A stretch of 64,000 nt of DNA from Yoonia sp. F2084L (GCF_023015625.1 NZ_JALKAH010000001.1:372001-436000); one strand, 5' to 3'; shown: positions 1 to 8,351, counted from the first letter of the stretch. A program made the numbers and translations. Notes: generated by a model from the sequence alone, not told the origin.

Positions 1-499
1 GCCCGCGCACCTGTGCCCGGCTGGGGCGCCCGGATTGATGCACAGCCCCCCAATTGACGGCCCAAAAGGCTGTGACGACATCGCCAAGATCATCCATATC
101 CAGCCCATAGGCGCGAAAGGTCTGCCGGGTTTCACCGAACATATCGCGCGTGGCAAAGACCTGTGCCAGTGCGGCACCTTCAGCGGCGTCTATTCTGCGG
201 GCGCGATCAATGTAGGTTTTGACAACGCCGACCCTGACGGAATGATCAACCGTGTAGCGGATCGGGGTGTATTGTTGGGCCCTGTCGGCAGGGGCGACCC
301 AGTCTTCGGTCTCTGTATTGCGACTGGCGATATTGGCGGATTTTCCTATTGCGGCGTTGACTGCGGCGGTGCCGGCGATGTTGGTCCCAGCCATGTTAGA
401 ACTGTTGAACATATCCATGTATTGGGCATGTGCAGGGGTTTGTGCGCTGGCAAAAATCACGGCTGCGGCAAGTAAGGTGTTGAAATTATTTAGGTTCAT
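1..499 (-). CDS. Secreted protein of unknown function, 3' end cut off by the window edge
   Basis: Reading the minus strand from ATG at 499, 166 codons run without a stop to the window edge. A good ribosome-binding sequence (GAGGT) lies just upstream, on the complement of about 504-508. The N-terminus is a signal peptide with a hydrophobic stretch (LLAAAVIFA) and a cleavage site after AHA, near residue 25, so the product is exported to the periplasm or beyond. The mature part is Ala/Asn-rich, followed by a helical region containing YTVDHSVRVGVVKTYIDRA and TAFWAVNWGAVH. From memory this resembles the uncharacterised DUF6683 group, but I cannot confirm that. No catalytic motif is visible. The C-terminus lies outside the window. 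Confidence 0.75.
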   Translation of the reverse strand, partial: MNLNNFNTLLAAAVIFASAQTPAHAQYMDMFNSSNMAGTNIAGTAAVNAAIGKSANIASRNTETEDWVAPADRAQQYTPIRYTVDHSVRVGVVKTYIDRARRIDAAEGAALAQVFATRDMFGETRQTFRAYGLDMDDLGDVVTAFWAVNWGAVHQSGRPSRAQVRG

Positions 500-731
500 T
501 TGGTTACCTCGACATACGATCAAACAATAAGGCCTTCAGGCTAATCCAGCGCAACATCAAGTAAACAGCTTTTGAAGCCGCTCTGATCGAAAGGCGCAAT
601 TTCGCCAATTTCTCAGGCGTGTCGAACACCGGTCCAAAGGGCCTGCTGAAGCTCTGGTGGTTGGTCCGGGAATAACTGGCGGGGCAAAGGCGTATTTCGA
701 ATGTGAACGCGTTATTTCTTGAAGGGATTAG

Positions 732-905
732 ATGATGCAATGGGGCAAGACGACATTGATTATCATGGCCATATTTGGCCTTGCAGCCTGCGACCCGACC
801 GTCAGCAGAGGCATGAACCCAGAGGTTCATTTTTCTTCGACTGTCCCTGTTCTGTCGGAAAGTGAGGCCGCTTTCGCAGCGCCGCCAGGCGGATACGACA
901 GATAG
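732..905 (+). CDS. Small lipoprotein, 57 residues
   Basis: ATG-ATG at 732/735 follows a GAAGGGA ribosome-binding sequence (721-727), and the frame ends at TAG 903-905. The product begins MMQWGKTTLIIMAIFGLAAC, a type II signal peptide with lipobox LAAC (Cys20). It would therefore be lipidated and anchored in the envelope, leaving a mature peptide of about 38 residues without a recognisable domain. It lies between two minus-strand genes and is probably transcribed alone. The evidence is the combination of ribosome-binding sequence, lipobox and intact frame. I do not recognise a family. Confidence 0.6.
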   Translation: MMQWGKTTLIIMAIFGLAACDPTVSRGMNPEVHFSSTVPVLSESEAAFAAPPGGYDR

Positions 906-922
906 GGTCTTGCGCTGCGTGT

Positions 923-2110
923 TCAGCGCCCCAGCGTCTTCATCCCCGTTTCAATCCCGGCCAGGGTCATCGGAACCATACGATCCGTGCCAAAAATTTC
1001 TTGGATCATCTGGATTGACTGCGTGTAGGGCCAATAGCGTTCCTCCAGCGGATTGATCCACAGATGGTTGGGCCATTGATCGCGGGCGCGTTCCAGCCAC
1101 GTTTGGCCTGCTTCTTCGTTCCAATGTTCATTTGCGCCGCCTTTGAAGGCGATTTCGTAGGGTGACATGCTGGCGTCACCTACAAAGATGCATTTGTAGT
1201 CGGGACCATAGGTGCGCAGCACGTCCCACGTGGGGGTCTGCGCGTTCCAGCGGCGGCGGTTGTCCTTCCAAACGCCTTCGTAAAGGCAGTTATGGAAGTA
1301 GAAGTATTCGAAGTGCTTGAATTCGGATTTGGCGGCGCTGAACAGTTCTTCCACCACTTTGATATGCGGGTCCATTGAGCCGCCGATATCAAGGAATAGT
1401 AGCACTTTGACAGCATTGCGCCGTTCGGGCCGTGTTTGCACATCCAAGTACCCATGTTCGGCGGTGGCCCGGATGGTGCCGTTGAGGTCTAACTCCTCAT
1501 GCGCGCCGTCACGCGCCCAACGGCGCAGACGTTTCAGCGCGACTTTGATGTTGCGGGTGCCCAGTTCGACCGTGTCATCAAGGTTCTTGAACTCACGTTT
1601 GTCCCAGACCTTCACCGCGCGCTGGTGCCGGCTTTCCTTCTGGCCGATCCGCACGCCTTCGGGGTTGTAACCATAGGCGCCGAAAGGGGATGTGCCGGCG
1701 GTGCCGACCCATTTATTGCCACCCTGATGGCGGCCTTTCTGCTCTTCGAGCCGCTTTTTGAGCGTCTCCATCAGCTTGTCAAAGCCACCCAACGCCTCAA
1801 TCTCGGCTTTCTCTGCATCGCTTAGGTGCTTTTCTGCCAGCTTTTCCAGCCATTCAGCGGGAATATCGACGGCGTTCATCACCGCTTCAGCGGGGATCGC
1901 ATCCAGCCCTTCAAAGGTTGCCGCAAATGCGCGGTCGAACTTATCAAGGTGGCGTTCATCTTTGACCATGGTGGTGCGGGCCAGAAAGTAGAAGGCTTCG
2001 ACATCATAGATAGCCAACCCCGCTTTCATGCCTTCCAGAAACGACAAGAACTCGCGCAGGCTGACGGGCACCCCGTTGCTGCGCAGATTGTCAAAGAAGG
2101 GCAGAAACAT
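923..2110 (-). CDS. VWA domain protein, CoxE-like
   Basis: This 395-residue cytoplasmic protein matches the CoxE-like von Willebrand A family that commonly partners MoxR AAA+ ATPases in metal-cofactor insertion or complex remodelling. The N-terminal half is helical. The VWA domain begins near residue 235 with the metal-site motif D241-I-G-G-S-M, in which Gly replaces the first Ser of the classical DxSxS; I believe this is usual in the subfamily. A later FVGDASMSP supplies another conserved VWA segment. It is the last gene of a minus-strand operon, four bases after the 55-residue membrane protein. A MoxR-type ATPase is encoded on the same strand at 5252-6091, separated by this operon's other genes and a plus-strand cassette. 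The client is unknown. Confidence 0.88.
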   Translation of the reverse strand: MFLPFFDNLRSNGVPVSLREFLSFLEGMKAGLAIYDVEAFYFLARTTMVKDERHLDKFDRAFAATFEGLDAIPAEAVMNAVDIPAEWLEKLAEKHLSDAEKAEIEALGGFDKLMETLKKRLEEQKGRHQGGNKWVGTAGTSPFGAYGYNPEGVRIGQKESRHQRAVKVWDKREFKNLDDTVELGTRNIKVALKRLRRWARDGAHEELDLNGTIRATAEHGYLDVQTRPERRNAVKVLLFLDIGGSMDPHIKVVEELFSAAKSEFKHFEYFYFHNCLYEGVWKDNRRRWNAQTPTWDVLRTYGPDYKCIFVGDASMSPYEIAFKGGANEHWNEEAGQTWLERARDQWPNHLWINPLEERYWPYTQSIQMIQEIFGTDRMVPMTLAGIETGMKTLGR

Positions 2111-2114
2111 CGCG

Positions 2115-2282
2115 TCAGGTCAGGGCACGTTGCAGGAAGATCAGTATGAATATGCCGATCACACCGAAGATGATCGCAAAGACAGCCCCCCATTGCAGCA
2201 TGTCCTTGCCTTTGCCGCCACGGGCCTTGGCACGCCATGCGCCAAATATTGCACCGATAATAAGACCAGAAAGAGGGATCAT
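2115..2282 (-). CDS. Small membrane protein, 55 residues
   Basis: ATG at 2282 and TGA at 2115-2117 frame a 55-residue protein beginning MIPLSGLIIGAIFGAW. It has two hydrophobic segments (about residues 3-16 and 31-50) separated by a basic loop (RAKARGGKGK), suggesting a two-pass inner-membrane protein with the loop in the cytoplasm. It sits 12 bases after the DUF2927 gene and four bases before the VWA gene, so it is almost certainly co-transcribed with them. Small proteins of this type sit near this VWA gene in relatives, as far as I recall. No function can be assigned. Confidence 0.72.
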   Translation of the reverse strand: MIPLSGLIIGAIFGAWRAKARGGKGKDMLQWGAVFAIIFGVIGIFILIFLQRALT

Positions 2283-2294
2283 GTGGGCGGGCCT

Positions 2295-3644
2295 TTACAA
2301 GCTGGGCGGAATTTGCGGTACCAGTGACGCGATTTCATTAAGCCGGTCAATGACCTCATCGCGATTGCCAAAGCCATAAAGCGCCCATCCCAGACTGTCC
2401 AGACGCAGGGCCATCGCTTCCTCGGTATCGCCTTTGAGATCAAGGGCTTCGGCTTTGAACATCATTAGCAAGGACATCAGGGCGGCGTTTTCGTGGGTGC
2501 GGGCGATGTCGATGGCCGGATCGGTGATCGCAATCGTCGCCTCGGCATCGCGTGAGATCAGCGTGAATGCGGCCAGTTGCACCGCGATATGGGCGGAATG
2601 AATGTTCGTCACTGGGGTTTGCCCATAGGCGCGACCAGCGGCGTTGAAGGCACCCAAGGCCAGCGTTGCATCATTGCCAATTTGCAGGCGGCCATAGGCA
2701 TAGTTTGCAAACCCTTCGCGCGGGCCGGTCCAGCCTTGTGACTGTCCGATGGCAATGGCACGGGCGGCGGCCTGACGGCGACGGTTTTCTGACACCCCAT
2801 TGCCCAAGGCGGTTGTCATCGCGTCAATCCACCGACGCGACGTGGTCGATGGGATCTGCCCGCCACGCCGTTCACCGCGCGGGTTCAGGCGTGCCAGTAG
2901 GCGCGGCAGCCGTTCCGCCACTTGCTGTTCGGTCATGCCACTTTGCAGTTGCGGGGCGTAATAGGCGCGCAGGATCAGCATATCAAAGCCGGTCAACACC
3001 GCATGGATATTGTCGTCGTTGAAAACGGAGTCGGGCAGGCGGTACAGGTCATTCAGTGGCCCCAGCGCTTGCGCCAGTTCCTCGTGCAGGCAATCGCGGA
3101 TTTCTTGTGGTGTCACGTCGGAGGGAATGAAAATCCCAACCTTCTCGCGCTGTCGCAGCGTCGCCCAATCCAGCGTGGGGGTGTTACGGGCCGCACGCAG
3201 TGCGCGCCAGCTTTGCACGCGGGGGACCACGAAACAGGCAGCATTGGGAGCGACACGTTGCAAAGTGCGGCTTGGCACCGCCTCAATCACGATGTTGGCG
3301 TCTTCTTCATCGGTGAAATTGATGTCGATGCGCGCTTCTGACCGCAACCTTTTCAACAAGTCTGACAGGTCATCGAGTGATGTCTGGCTCATCCGGCCTG
3401 TCACCCGCACACTGATCGGCCCTTCAAACCGGGTCAGCACAGGCAGGGCGCGCCCGCTTTCCATTCGAAACGCAAGATCCGTGAAATCCAGTGCGATCTC
3501 GGAATTGGGTCGGGTTGCCCGCCCAGGGCTTTCCCCGGCAAAGCGCTGCATTTCAGGAAATTCCAGCCGGATCGGGTCAGGCCCGGCCGGTGGTTGTGCA
3601 CAGGCCGCCACAAAAGCCAATGCGAGGACAGCAAAATGCTTCAT
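2295..3644 (-). CDS. DUF2927 lipoprotein
   Basis: This 449-residue protein carries a lipobox (FVAAC, Cys15) and so is probably a membrane-anchored periplasmic lipoprotein. Residues of about 100-240 match my memory of DUF2927. They contain C-L-H187-E-E, an HE-type motif like that of zincin metallopeptidases, and a conserved stretch ending in a long helix (MLILRAYY). The C-terminal half is helical and TPR-like, with several alanine-rich repeats. Peptidase activity is only an inference, because a third metal ligand is not obvious. Its ATG overlaps the stop of the upstream GNAT gene (ATGA), and it is followed by the small membrane protein and the VWA gene. Confidence 0.8.
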   Translation of the reverse strand: MKHFAVLALAFVAACAQPPAGPDPIRLEFPEMQRFAGESPGRATRPNSEIALDFTDLAFRMESGRALPVLTRFEGPISVRVTGRMSQTSLDDLSDLLKRLRSEARIDINFTDEEDANIVIEAVPSRTLQRVAPNAACFVVPRVQSWRALRAARNTPTLDWATLRQREKVGIFIPSDVTPQEIRDCLHEELAQALGPLNDLYRLPDSVFNDDNIHAVLTGFDMLILRAYYAPQLQSGMTEQQVAERLPRLLARLNPRGERRGGQIPSTTSRRWIDAMTTALGNGVSENRRRQAAARAIAIGQSQGWTGPREGFANYAYGRLQIGNDATLALGAFNAAGRAYGQTPVTNIHSAHIAVQLAAFTLISRDAEATIAITDPAIDIARTHENAALMSLLMMFKAEALDLKGDTEEAMALRLDSLGWALYGFGNRDEVIDRLNEIASLVPQIPPSL

Positions 3645-4099
3645 GCGGATCTCTGATACTTGATGAAGTTGGTTAGCTGACCCACGCGATCATAAAGCTG
3701 ACGGCCCGTGTAATTGTCGTCCTGGGTCAGCCAGTAGACTGACGGTGCGCCCGCTGTATCTGCGGCTTCATAGACAGCCTCAATCAGTTTGCGCCCAATA
3801 CCAGTGCCGCGCACCGCCGGGTCGGCATAAAGGTCTTGCAGATAACAGACGTTTTCAATGCGCCAGCCATGGCGATGAAACACATAGTGGACAAGACCGA
3901 CAAGCTTGCCATCAACCTCGGCCACCAGCCCATGAAAGTCCTGTGGGTCATCGCCCAGAAGACGCGCAAAACTGCTGGTATAAACGGCCTCAGGTACGCT
4001 GGAGTTGTAGAATTCCAGATAGGCAGTCCAAAGCCTGCGCCAATCGGCTTCGTCTGCGGCACGCAAAGGGCGGATCGTTACGGGAGGAGTGGCGGTCAT
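3641..4099 (-). CDS. GNAT family N-acetyltransferase
   Basis: This 152-residue single-domain protein of the Gcn5-related fold would transfer an acetyl group from acetyl-CoA to an amine. The cofactor-binding motif RGTGIG is at about residues 97-102, preceded by the beta-strand YLQDLYADP and followed by the usual alpha helix. The C-terminal YDRVGQLTNFIKY is typical of the family. It starts at ATG 4099 and is the first gene of the minus-strand operon leading to the VWA gene, with a 4-base overlap with the DUF2927 gene. The substrate cannot be predicted, and its place in this operon may be incidental. Confidence 0.88.
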   Translation of the reverse strand: MTATPPVTIRPLRAADEADWRRLWTAYLEFYNSSVPEAVYTSSFARLLGDDPQDFHGLVAEVDGKLVGLVHYVFHRHGWRIENVCYLQDLYADPAVRGTGIGRKLIEAVYEAADTAGAPSVYWLTQDDNYTGRQLYDRVGQLTNFIKYQRSA

Positions 4100-4180
4100 G
4101 CGTGTATGCTCGTGTTTTATGTTAGGTCAGACCATAGCTGTGTTTGCGCGCAGGACCAGTCAATTAGCTGTGGGGGCCAT

Positions 4181-4591
4181 ATGCAAACCACAATTGTAAC
4201 TCAGAAACGATGCATGGTCCGTCTTTGTCTTGCAGGTCTTGCCTTTACCCTGGGTCTGGTCAGCCCGGCCATGGCGCAACCCTTCAGCAAAAGCATGGCC
4301 GAATGCGCCGGGATTTATGCCTTTGGGCGCGATTACGTTCAAAGTGATGATGTGGTGTATCTTCTGGAGTTTGGCCAAGCAAAGTGGATGAATGCTGCCA
4401 TCATACAGGCGCAAGGCGAAGGGGTTTCGAACCCCGCGGCCCATGTCGATGCCGCAATGAAAGCGAAATACGATGAATGGCAAGGTCGCGGCGTGCTGGT
4501 GGTTCTGAGCGAAGATTTCGGCGACTGGCGCGACTACTGCCGCGCATTTGGGGCGGCACAGGGGATTGAGCTGAACCCGACCTCGCGCTGA
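4181..4591 (+). CDS. Small secreted protein of unknown function
   Basis: A 136-residue protein from ATG 4181; ATG 4214 is an alternative that would shorten it by 11 residues. It has a Sec signal peptide (hydrophobic CLAGLAFTLGLVS, cleavage after AMA, before QPF). The mature protein, about 100 residues, contains two cysteines (AECAG and DYCRAFG) that could form a periplasmic disulfide. I see no enzyme motif and do not recognise the family. It diverges from the GNAT gene, with an 81-base intergenic region, and precedes the cassette at 4669-5261. Confidence 0.68.
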   Translation: MQTTIVTQKRCMVRLCLAGLAFTLGLVSPAMAQPFSKSMAECAGIYAFGRDYVQSDDVVYLLEFGQAKWMNAAIIQAQGEGVSNPAAHVDAAMKAKYDEWQGRGVLVVLSEDFGDWRDYCRAFGAAQGIELNPTSR

Positions 4592-4668
4592 TCGCCTTTC
4601 GATGATTAAAAAGGGACGCTTGCACGGGCTTTCATAAATCCATAACTTTCAATCAATAGGAGAGTTGT

Positions 4669-5004
4669 GTGACCAGTATTCGCCACCGTGGCATCAAGGT
4701 GATCATCGACACGACAGAGGTCGCGGAACTTGAGATCGCGGGATATCAAATTACCGATGCTGATCTTGATCTTATCACTAAGAACCTCACGCAATCGACG
4801 TTTTCGCCACGTGATCGCGTGGTGGGGCCGGTGCGCATAAGGCTTTTGAAAGGGTATGATGTTATGTTCCTTGTTGGTCGCGAAGGAGCAAATGTCGTCA
4901 TCACAATTGGGTCAATTCGCCCACCTGACCCGAATGAGCCAACCGAGGACGCATTGAAAAGACTGGGCATATTGGCTACGTTGCGAGGAGCAAGCGGAAT
5001 ATGA
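4669..5004 (+). CDS. Unknown protein, first gene of an overlapping pair
   Basis: The GTG start at 4669 is supported by AGGAGAG at 4658-4664. The 111-residue product has no signal peptide or membrane segment. Its centre alternates strands in a way that recalls small RelE/ParE-type folds (VRIRLLKGYDVMFLVG followed by VVITIGSI), but I cannot see a catalytic signature and similarity is not established. The stop overlaps the next start (ATGA, 5001-5004), so the two proteins are translationally coupled. The pair sits on the plus strand between convergent or divergent minus-strand genes, interrupting what in relatives may be a closer MoxR/VWA neighbourhood. Confidence 0.62.
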   Translation: MTSIRHRGIKVIIDTTEVAELEIAGYQITDADLDLITKNLTQSTFSPRDRVVGPVRIRLLKGYDVMFLVGREGANVVITIGSIRPPDPNEPTEDALKRLGILATLRGASGI

Positions 5005-5261
5005 GCCAAAGGTCGCTAGGAAATGATAACGTCATGACACCAGATGCATTCATGGATTTATCACGTGATGCGCAGCTAAAGGCAGCGATCAACGGGCTTG
5101 CGCAAGCAACCGTGGGGCAAGCGCTGTTGTGTGATCAAAAGGACAAACTGACCACCGCGATAGGTGATCTTGAACGTTCGGTTGCGCGCAAGCGCAGTAA
5201 GGTCAAGCGCGAAACACTCGCCGCTTCTGCGCAAAGCAAGAGAAAGCCAGCCTACCGCTGA
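5001..5261 (+). CDS. Unknown small protein, second gene of the pair
   Basis: This 86-residue protein begins within the stop of the previous gene. It is predicted mostly helical: an N-terminal acidic/polar half (MTPDAFMDLSRDAQLKAAI) and a strongly basic C-terminal tail rich in Lys and Arg (ARKRSKVKRE). An internal ATG at 5034 (MTPDAF) could be an alternative start. The basic tail could contact nucleic acid, which is only inference. Its last ten bases overlap the convergent MoxR gene. I do not recognise a family. Confidence 0.55.
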   Translation: MSQRSLGNDNVMTPDAFMDLSRDAQLKAAINGLAQATVGQALLCDQKDKLTTAIGDLERSVARKRSKVKRETLAASAQSKRKPAYR

Positions 5262-6091
5262 CCCCGTGCCATAAACGCCAGCCGTTCAAACAAGTGCACG
5301 TCCTGTTCGTTTTTCAACAGCGCACCATGTAGTTTCGGCAAGGCATTGGCTCCATCACGTTTGAGGTCGTCTGCGGACAGATCCTCGGCCAGTAGCAGTT
5401 TGAGCCAATCCAGCACCTCGGAGGTTGATGGCTTTTTCTTCAAGCCAGCCGTTTCGCGCAACTCATAGAATTGCGTCAGTGCAGCTGTCAGCAACTGATC
5501 CTTGATGCCCGGATGATGCACCTCGACGATCTTGCGCATGGTTTCGACATCCGGGAACCGAATGTAGTGGAAAAAGCAGCGGCGCAGAAACGCGTCAGGC
5601 AGTTCTTTTTCGTTGTTGGAGGTGATGATGACGATAGGGCGATGGACAGCCTTGACTGTCTCGCCCGTCTCATAAACATGAAACTCCATCCGATCCAATT
5701 CCTGTAACAGATCGTTCGGGAATTCGATGTCGGCCTTGTCGATTTCATCAATCAACAGAACAACCTTGCCGTCTGCACCGAAGGCCTGCCACAGCTTGCC
5801 CTGTTTGATGTAGTTGGCTACGTCATGCACGCGCGCATCGCCTAACTGGCTGTCGCGTAATCGGCTGACTGCGTCATACTCATACAGCCCTTGCTGCGCC
5901 TTGGTTGTGGACTTGATATGCCACTCAATCATAGGCAGATTCAGCGACGCGCTCACCTGACGCGCCAGTTCGGTCTTGCCGGTGCCGGGTTCGCCCTTAA
6001 CCAGTAGCGGACGCTCCAAAGTCACGGCCGCATTGACGGCCATCTTCAGATCGTCAGTGGCGACATATGTGTCGGTCCCGGTGAATTGCAT
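5252..6091 (-). CDS. MoxR family AAA+ ATPase
   Basis: A 279-residue protein from ATG 6091; the open frame extends further upstream, but this start matches the family N-terminus (MQFTGTDTYVATDDL). MoxR ATPases act with VWA-domain partners as chaperones that mature or activate enzyme complexes. Walker A is GEPGTGKT (residues 33-40) and Walker B is VLLIDEID (about 111-118); a sensor-1 Asn is in IITSNNEKELPDAFLRR, which also supplies the arginine finger. The likely partner is the CoxE-like VWA protein at 923-2110 on the same strand. The gene converges on the 4669-5261 cassette, overlapping it by ten bases. Confidence 0.93.
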   Translation of the reverse strand: MQFTGTDTYVATDDLKMAVNAAVTLERPLLVKGEPGTGKTELARQVSASLNLPMIEWHIKSTTKAQQGLYEYDAVSRLRDSQLGDARVHDVANYIKQGKLWQAFGADGKVVLLIDEIDKADIEFPNDLLQELDRMEFHVYETGETVKAVHRPIVIITSNNEKELPDAFLRRCFFHYIRFPDVETMRKIVEVHHPGIKDQLLTAALTQFYELRETAGLKKKPSTSEVLDWLKLLLAEDLSADDLKRDGANALPKLHGALLKNEQDVHLFERLAFMARGQR

Positions 6092-6272
6092 GATCACAAA
6101 CCCTTTGATTTTCATGCGCAACTTAGCAGGTCGGCAAGGATCATCAACACCCCGCGATTGGGACAAAAAGGGGGGGTGACAGCACGCAACCAAGGGAGTA
6201 AACCCGGCCCAAATTCGGGTGAGGGCAGCCGCATCTTTTGCTACGCGGTGACCAGAGTGAAAGGGATTGACG

Positions 6273-6695
6273 ATGAAGGCCGAAGTGTTTCTTGCAGATG
6301 ACTATCGCCCAGCTGACGACGAACCGTTTATGAACGAAAAGCAGACCGAGTATTTCCGCCGGAAATTGCTGAACTGGAAATCCGAACTGATGGAAGATAG
6401 CCGCGACACCGTCGCTGGCATGAAAGATCAAACCCGCAATATACCAGATGTTGCTGATCGCGCATCCGAAGAAACCGACCGGTCATTGGAACTGCGCACC
6501 CGTGATCGTCAGCGCAAGCTGGTCACGAAAATCGACGCGGCCTTGCGCCGGATCGACGAAGGCGAATACGGCTACTGCGAAAAAACCGGCGAGCCTATTT
6601 CGCTCAAACGTCTGGACGCACGCCCCATCGCCACGATGAGCCTTGAGGCGCAAGAGCGTCACGAGCGCCGCGAAAAGGTCCACCGGGACGACTGA
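6273..6695 (+). CDS. dksA: DksA-type RNA polymerase-binding protein, single-cysteine form
   Basis: A 140-residue transcription factor that enters the RNA polymerase secondary channel and, with ppGpp, adjusts rRNA and amino-acid promoters. ATG 6273 is chosen because AAAGGGA (6260-6266) lies at ideal spacing. The coiled-coil tip carries D59-xx-D62-x-A64, the DxxDxA motif needed for activity. The C-terminal globular region holds one cysteine (Cys102, GYCEKTGEP) where Escherichia coli has a four-cysteine zinc site. Single-cysteine DksA is known in Rhodobacter sphaeroides, where it is functional. The downstream monooxygenase begins two bases after the stop. Confidence 0.93.
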   Translation: MKAEVFLADDYRPADDEPFMNEKQTEYFRRKLLNWKSELMEDSRDTVAGMKDQTRNIPDVADRASEETDRSLELRTRDRQRKLVTKIDAALRRIDEGEYGYCEKTGEPISLKRLDARPIATMSLEAQERHERREKVHRDD

Positions 6696-6696
6696 T

Positions 6697-7845
6697 ATGG
6701 GCACCACCCAAGGCCGCGATATAGCCATCATCGGCGGCGGCATTGGTGGATTGACCGCAGCCCTTGCCTTTGCGCGCCATAACGCAAAAGTCACCGTTTA
6801 CGAACAAGCGCCCGCACTGACAGAGGTTGGTGCCGGGCTGCAAATCACCCCCAATGGTGCGCGCGCCCTCAACGCGCTGGGCATTCACAACGACTTGGCC
6901 GCAGCAGGTGTGACCGCGCAGGCGGTGGTGCCGATGGATGTGGTGGCAAGTCGCGAGATCACCCGCTTTGACCTGACCGGCCAGACCCCGCCTTATCGGT
7001 TCTATCATCGCGCAGCACTGATCGACATTCTGGCGCGTGCCTGCGAAGCCGCCGGTGTCACAGTCAAGCTTGGTGCGCGAATTGCCGATTTGAACGCAGA
7101 TGGCAGTTTCACAGCAGGTGGTGAGGTAATACGCCCCGCGATGACCATCGGCGCAGACGGGCTGCATTCTGTCGTGCGCGGGCTGATCAACAAACCCGCC
7201 AAACCGTTCTTCACCGGCCAGGTCGCGTGGCGCGCGGTGATCAAGTCCGACAAAGCAGATCCGGTTGCCCGCATCTGGATGGCACCCGGGCGGCATATGG
7301 TGACCTATCCGTTGTCTGGCGGGCGGCTGAATATCGTGGCAGTGCAAGAACGCAGCCAGTGGGCCGACGAAGGCTGGAACCACGCCGATGATCCCGGCAA
7401 CCTGCGGATGGCGTTCGCAGATTGCGGGTGGGAGGTGAAGAGCATTCTTGGGGAGGTCGAGCAGGTGAACCTCTGGGGCCTGTTCCGGCATCCGGTTGCC
7501 GAAAAGTGGCACGCCGGATCCGTTGCGATCCTTGGCGATGCCGCCCATCCAACGCTGCCGTTTCTGGCGCAAGGGGCCAACCTCGCGATTGAGGATGCCT
7601 ATGTTTTGGCGCGCTCATGTGATGAGGCCGCGTCACTGGACGCAGGCCTGCAAGACTACCAAAGCAAGCGACGCGCGCGGGTCGTGCGCGCGATTGAGGC
7701 GGCCAATAAGAACGCGAAAAACTACCACCTCAGTGGCGTGCAGCGCAGTGTCGCCCATACCGGATTGCGCGTGATGGGTAAGTTTGCGCCAAGCGCGTTT
7801 CTAAACAGGCTGGGCTGGCTTTACGATCACGATGTGACGGCGTGA
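6697..7845 (+). CDS. FAD-dependent monooxygenase, salicylate hydroxylase-like
   Basis: A 382-residue class A flavoprotein monooxygenase that would use NAD(P)H and oxygen to hydroxylate an aromatic or similar substrate. The N-terminal dinucleotide-binding motif IIGGGIGGL is at residues 9-17, the middle holds a GADGLHSVVR (DG-type) motif, and GDAAHPTLPFLAQGANLAIED is the FAD-ribityl GD motif. ATG 6697 is used; the frame extends upstream through dksA but has no better start. It is probably co-transcribed with dksA. The substrate cannot be deduced. The next 500 bases hold no confident gene. Confidence 0.9.
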   Translation: MGTTQGRDIAIIGGGIGGLTAALAFARHNAKVTVYEQAPALTEVGAGLQITPNGARALNALGIHNDLAAAGVTAQAVVPMDVVASREITRFDLTGQTPPYRFYHRAALIDILARACEAAGVTVKLGARIADLNADGSFTAGGEVIRPAMTIGADGLHSVVRGLINKPAKPFFTGQVAWRAVIKSDKADPVARIWMAPGRHMVTYPLSGGRLNIVAVQERSQWADEGWNHADDPGNLRMAFADCGWEVKSILGEVEQVNLWGLFRHPVAEKWHAGSVAILGDAAHPTLPFLAQGANLAIEDAYVLARSCDEAASLDAGLQDYQSKRRARVVRAIEAANKNAKNYHLSGVQRSVAHTGLRVMGKFAPSAFLNRLGWLYDHDVTA

Positions 7846-8351
7846 CCAACCGACTGCCCGCACTTGCTGGATTTCCATTTCATTAAACTGAACGCAAAAG
7901 TCGCCGTGTTTGCCGCAACAATGCCTCTAGATATCACGATTGTTTCCGGTTTGTGCCCCGTTTTCGGCAAAGTACAGCAGTAATCATAACTCATGGTCGT
8001 TGTTGATTTTCAGAAGTATGCGCAAAAACAAGCCACGCAGCCGCAGGCGGGCTTTGTGGCGAACGCAGATATGGTTCTGGCAATTTCGATCCGGTGCACG
8101 ACCCTGTCGATGGCATTCAGGCGTCCTGTCGGTGCGGTCAATGATACTTTGAAAGTGGCTTCACGCCCATTGCTGACACGCGGTTAGCAGCCCGTAGGGC
8201 AGGCATGTAAGTCATTCATGTATCGACCCAAAGGCAACCCGTTAAACCCGGATCATTGTATGCCACGCAAGGGAGACATGCGACACTTGCGCTTCACCGC
8301 AGCGATCGCGTTGCATTGGACAGCATGCAAGCCGTGGTAAACCACCGGCTA
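7846..8351. other. About 500 bases without a convincing gene
   Basis: This gap lies between the plus-strand monooxygenase and the 3' end of the minus-strand lipoprotein gene. The only frames are short and lack ribosome-binding sequences, except a 20-codon frame at 8279 preceded by AGGGAGAC (MRHLRFTAAIALHWTAC...), which is too short to call. No strong terminator with a T tract, tRNA or long repeat is visible. The stretch could be a decayed gene or regulatory DNA. Confidence 0.5.

Noticed and set aside
504..830. A 108-codon minus-strand frame overlapping the small lipoprotein gene
   Set aside because: It has no signal peptide, domain or ribosome-binding sequence. It runs antisense through the better supported 57-residue lipoprotein.
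7993..8187. A 64-codon plus-strand frame (MVVVDFQKYAQKQ...) in the 7846-8351 gap
   Set aside because: There is no ribosome-binding sequence, the composition is unlike a protein, and the frame has no recognisable similarity. I leave the region as noncoding.
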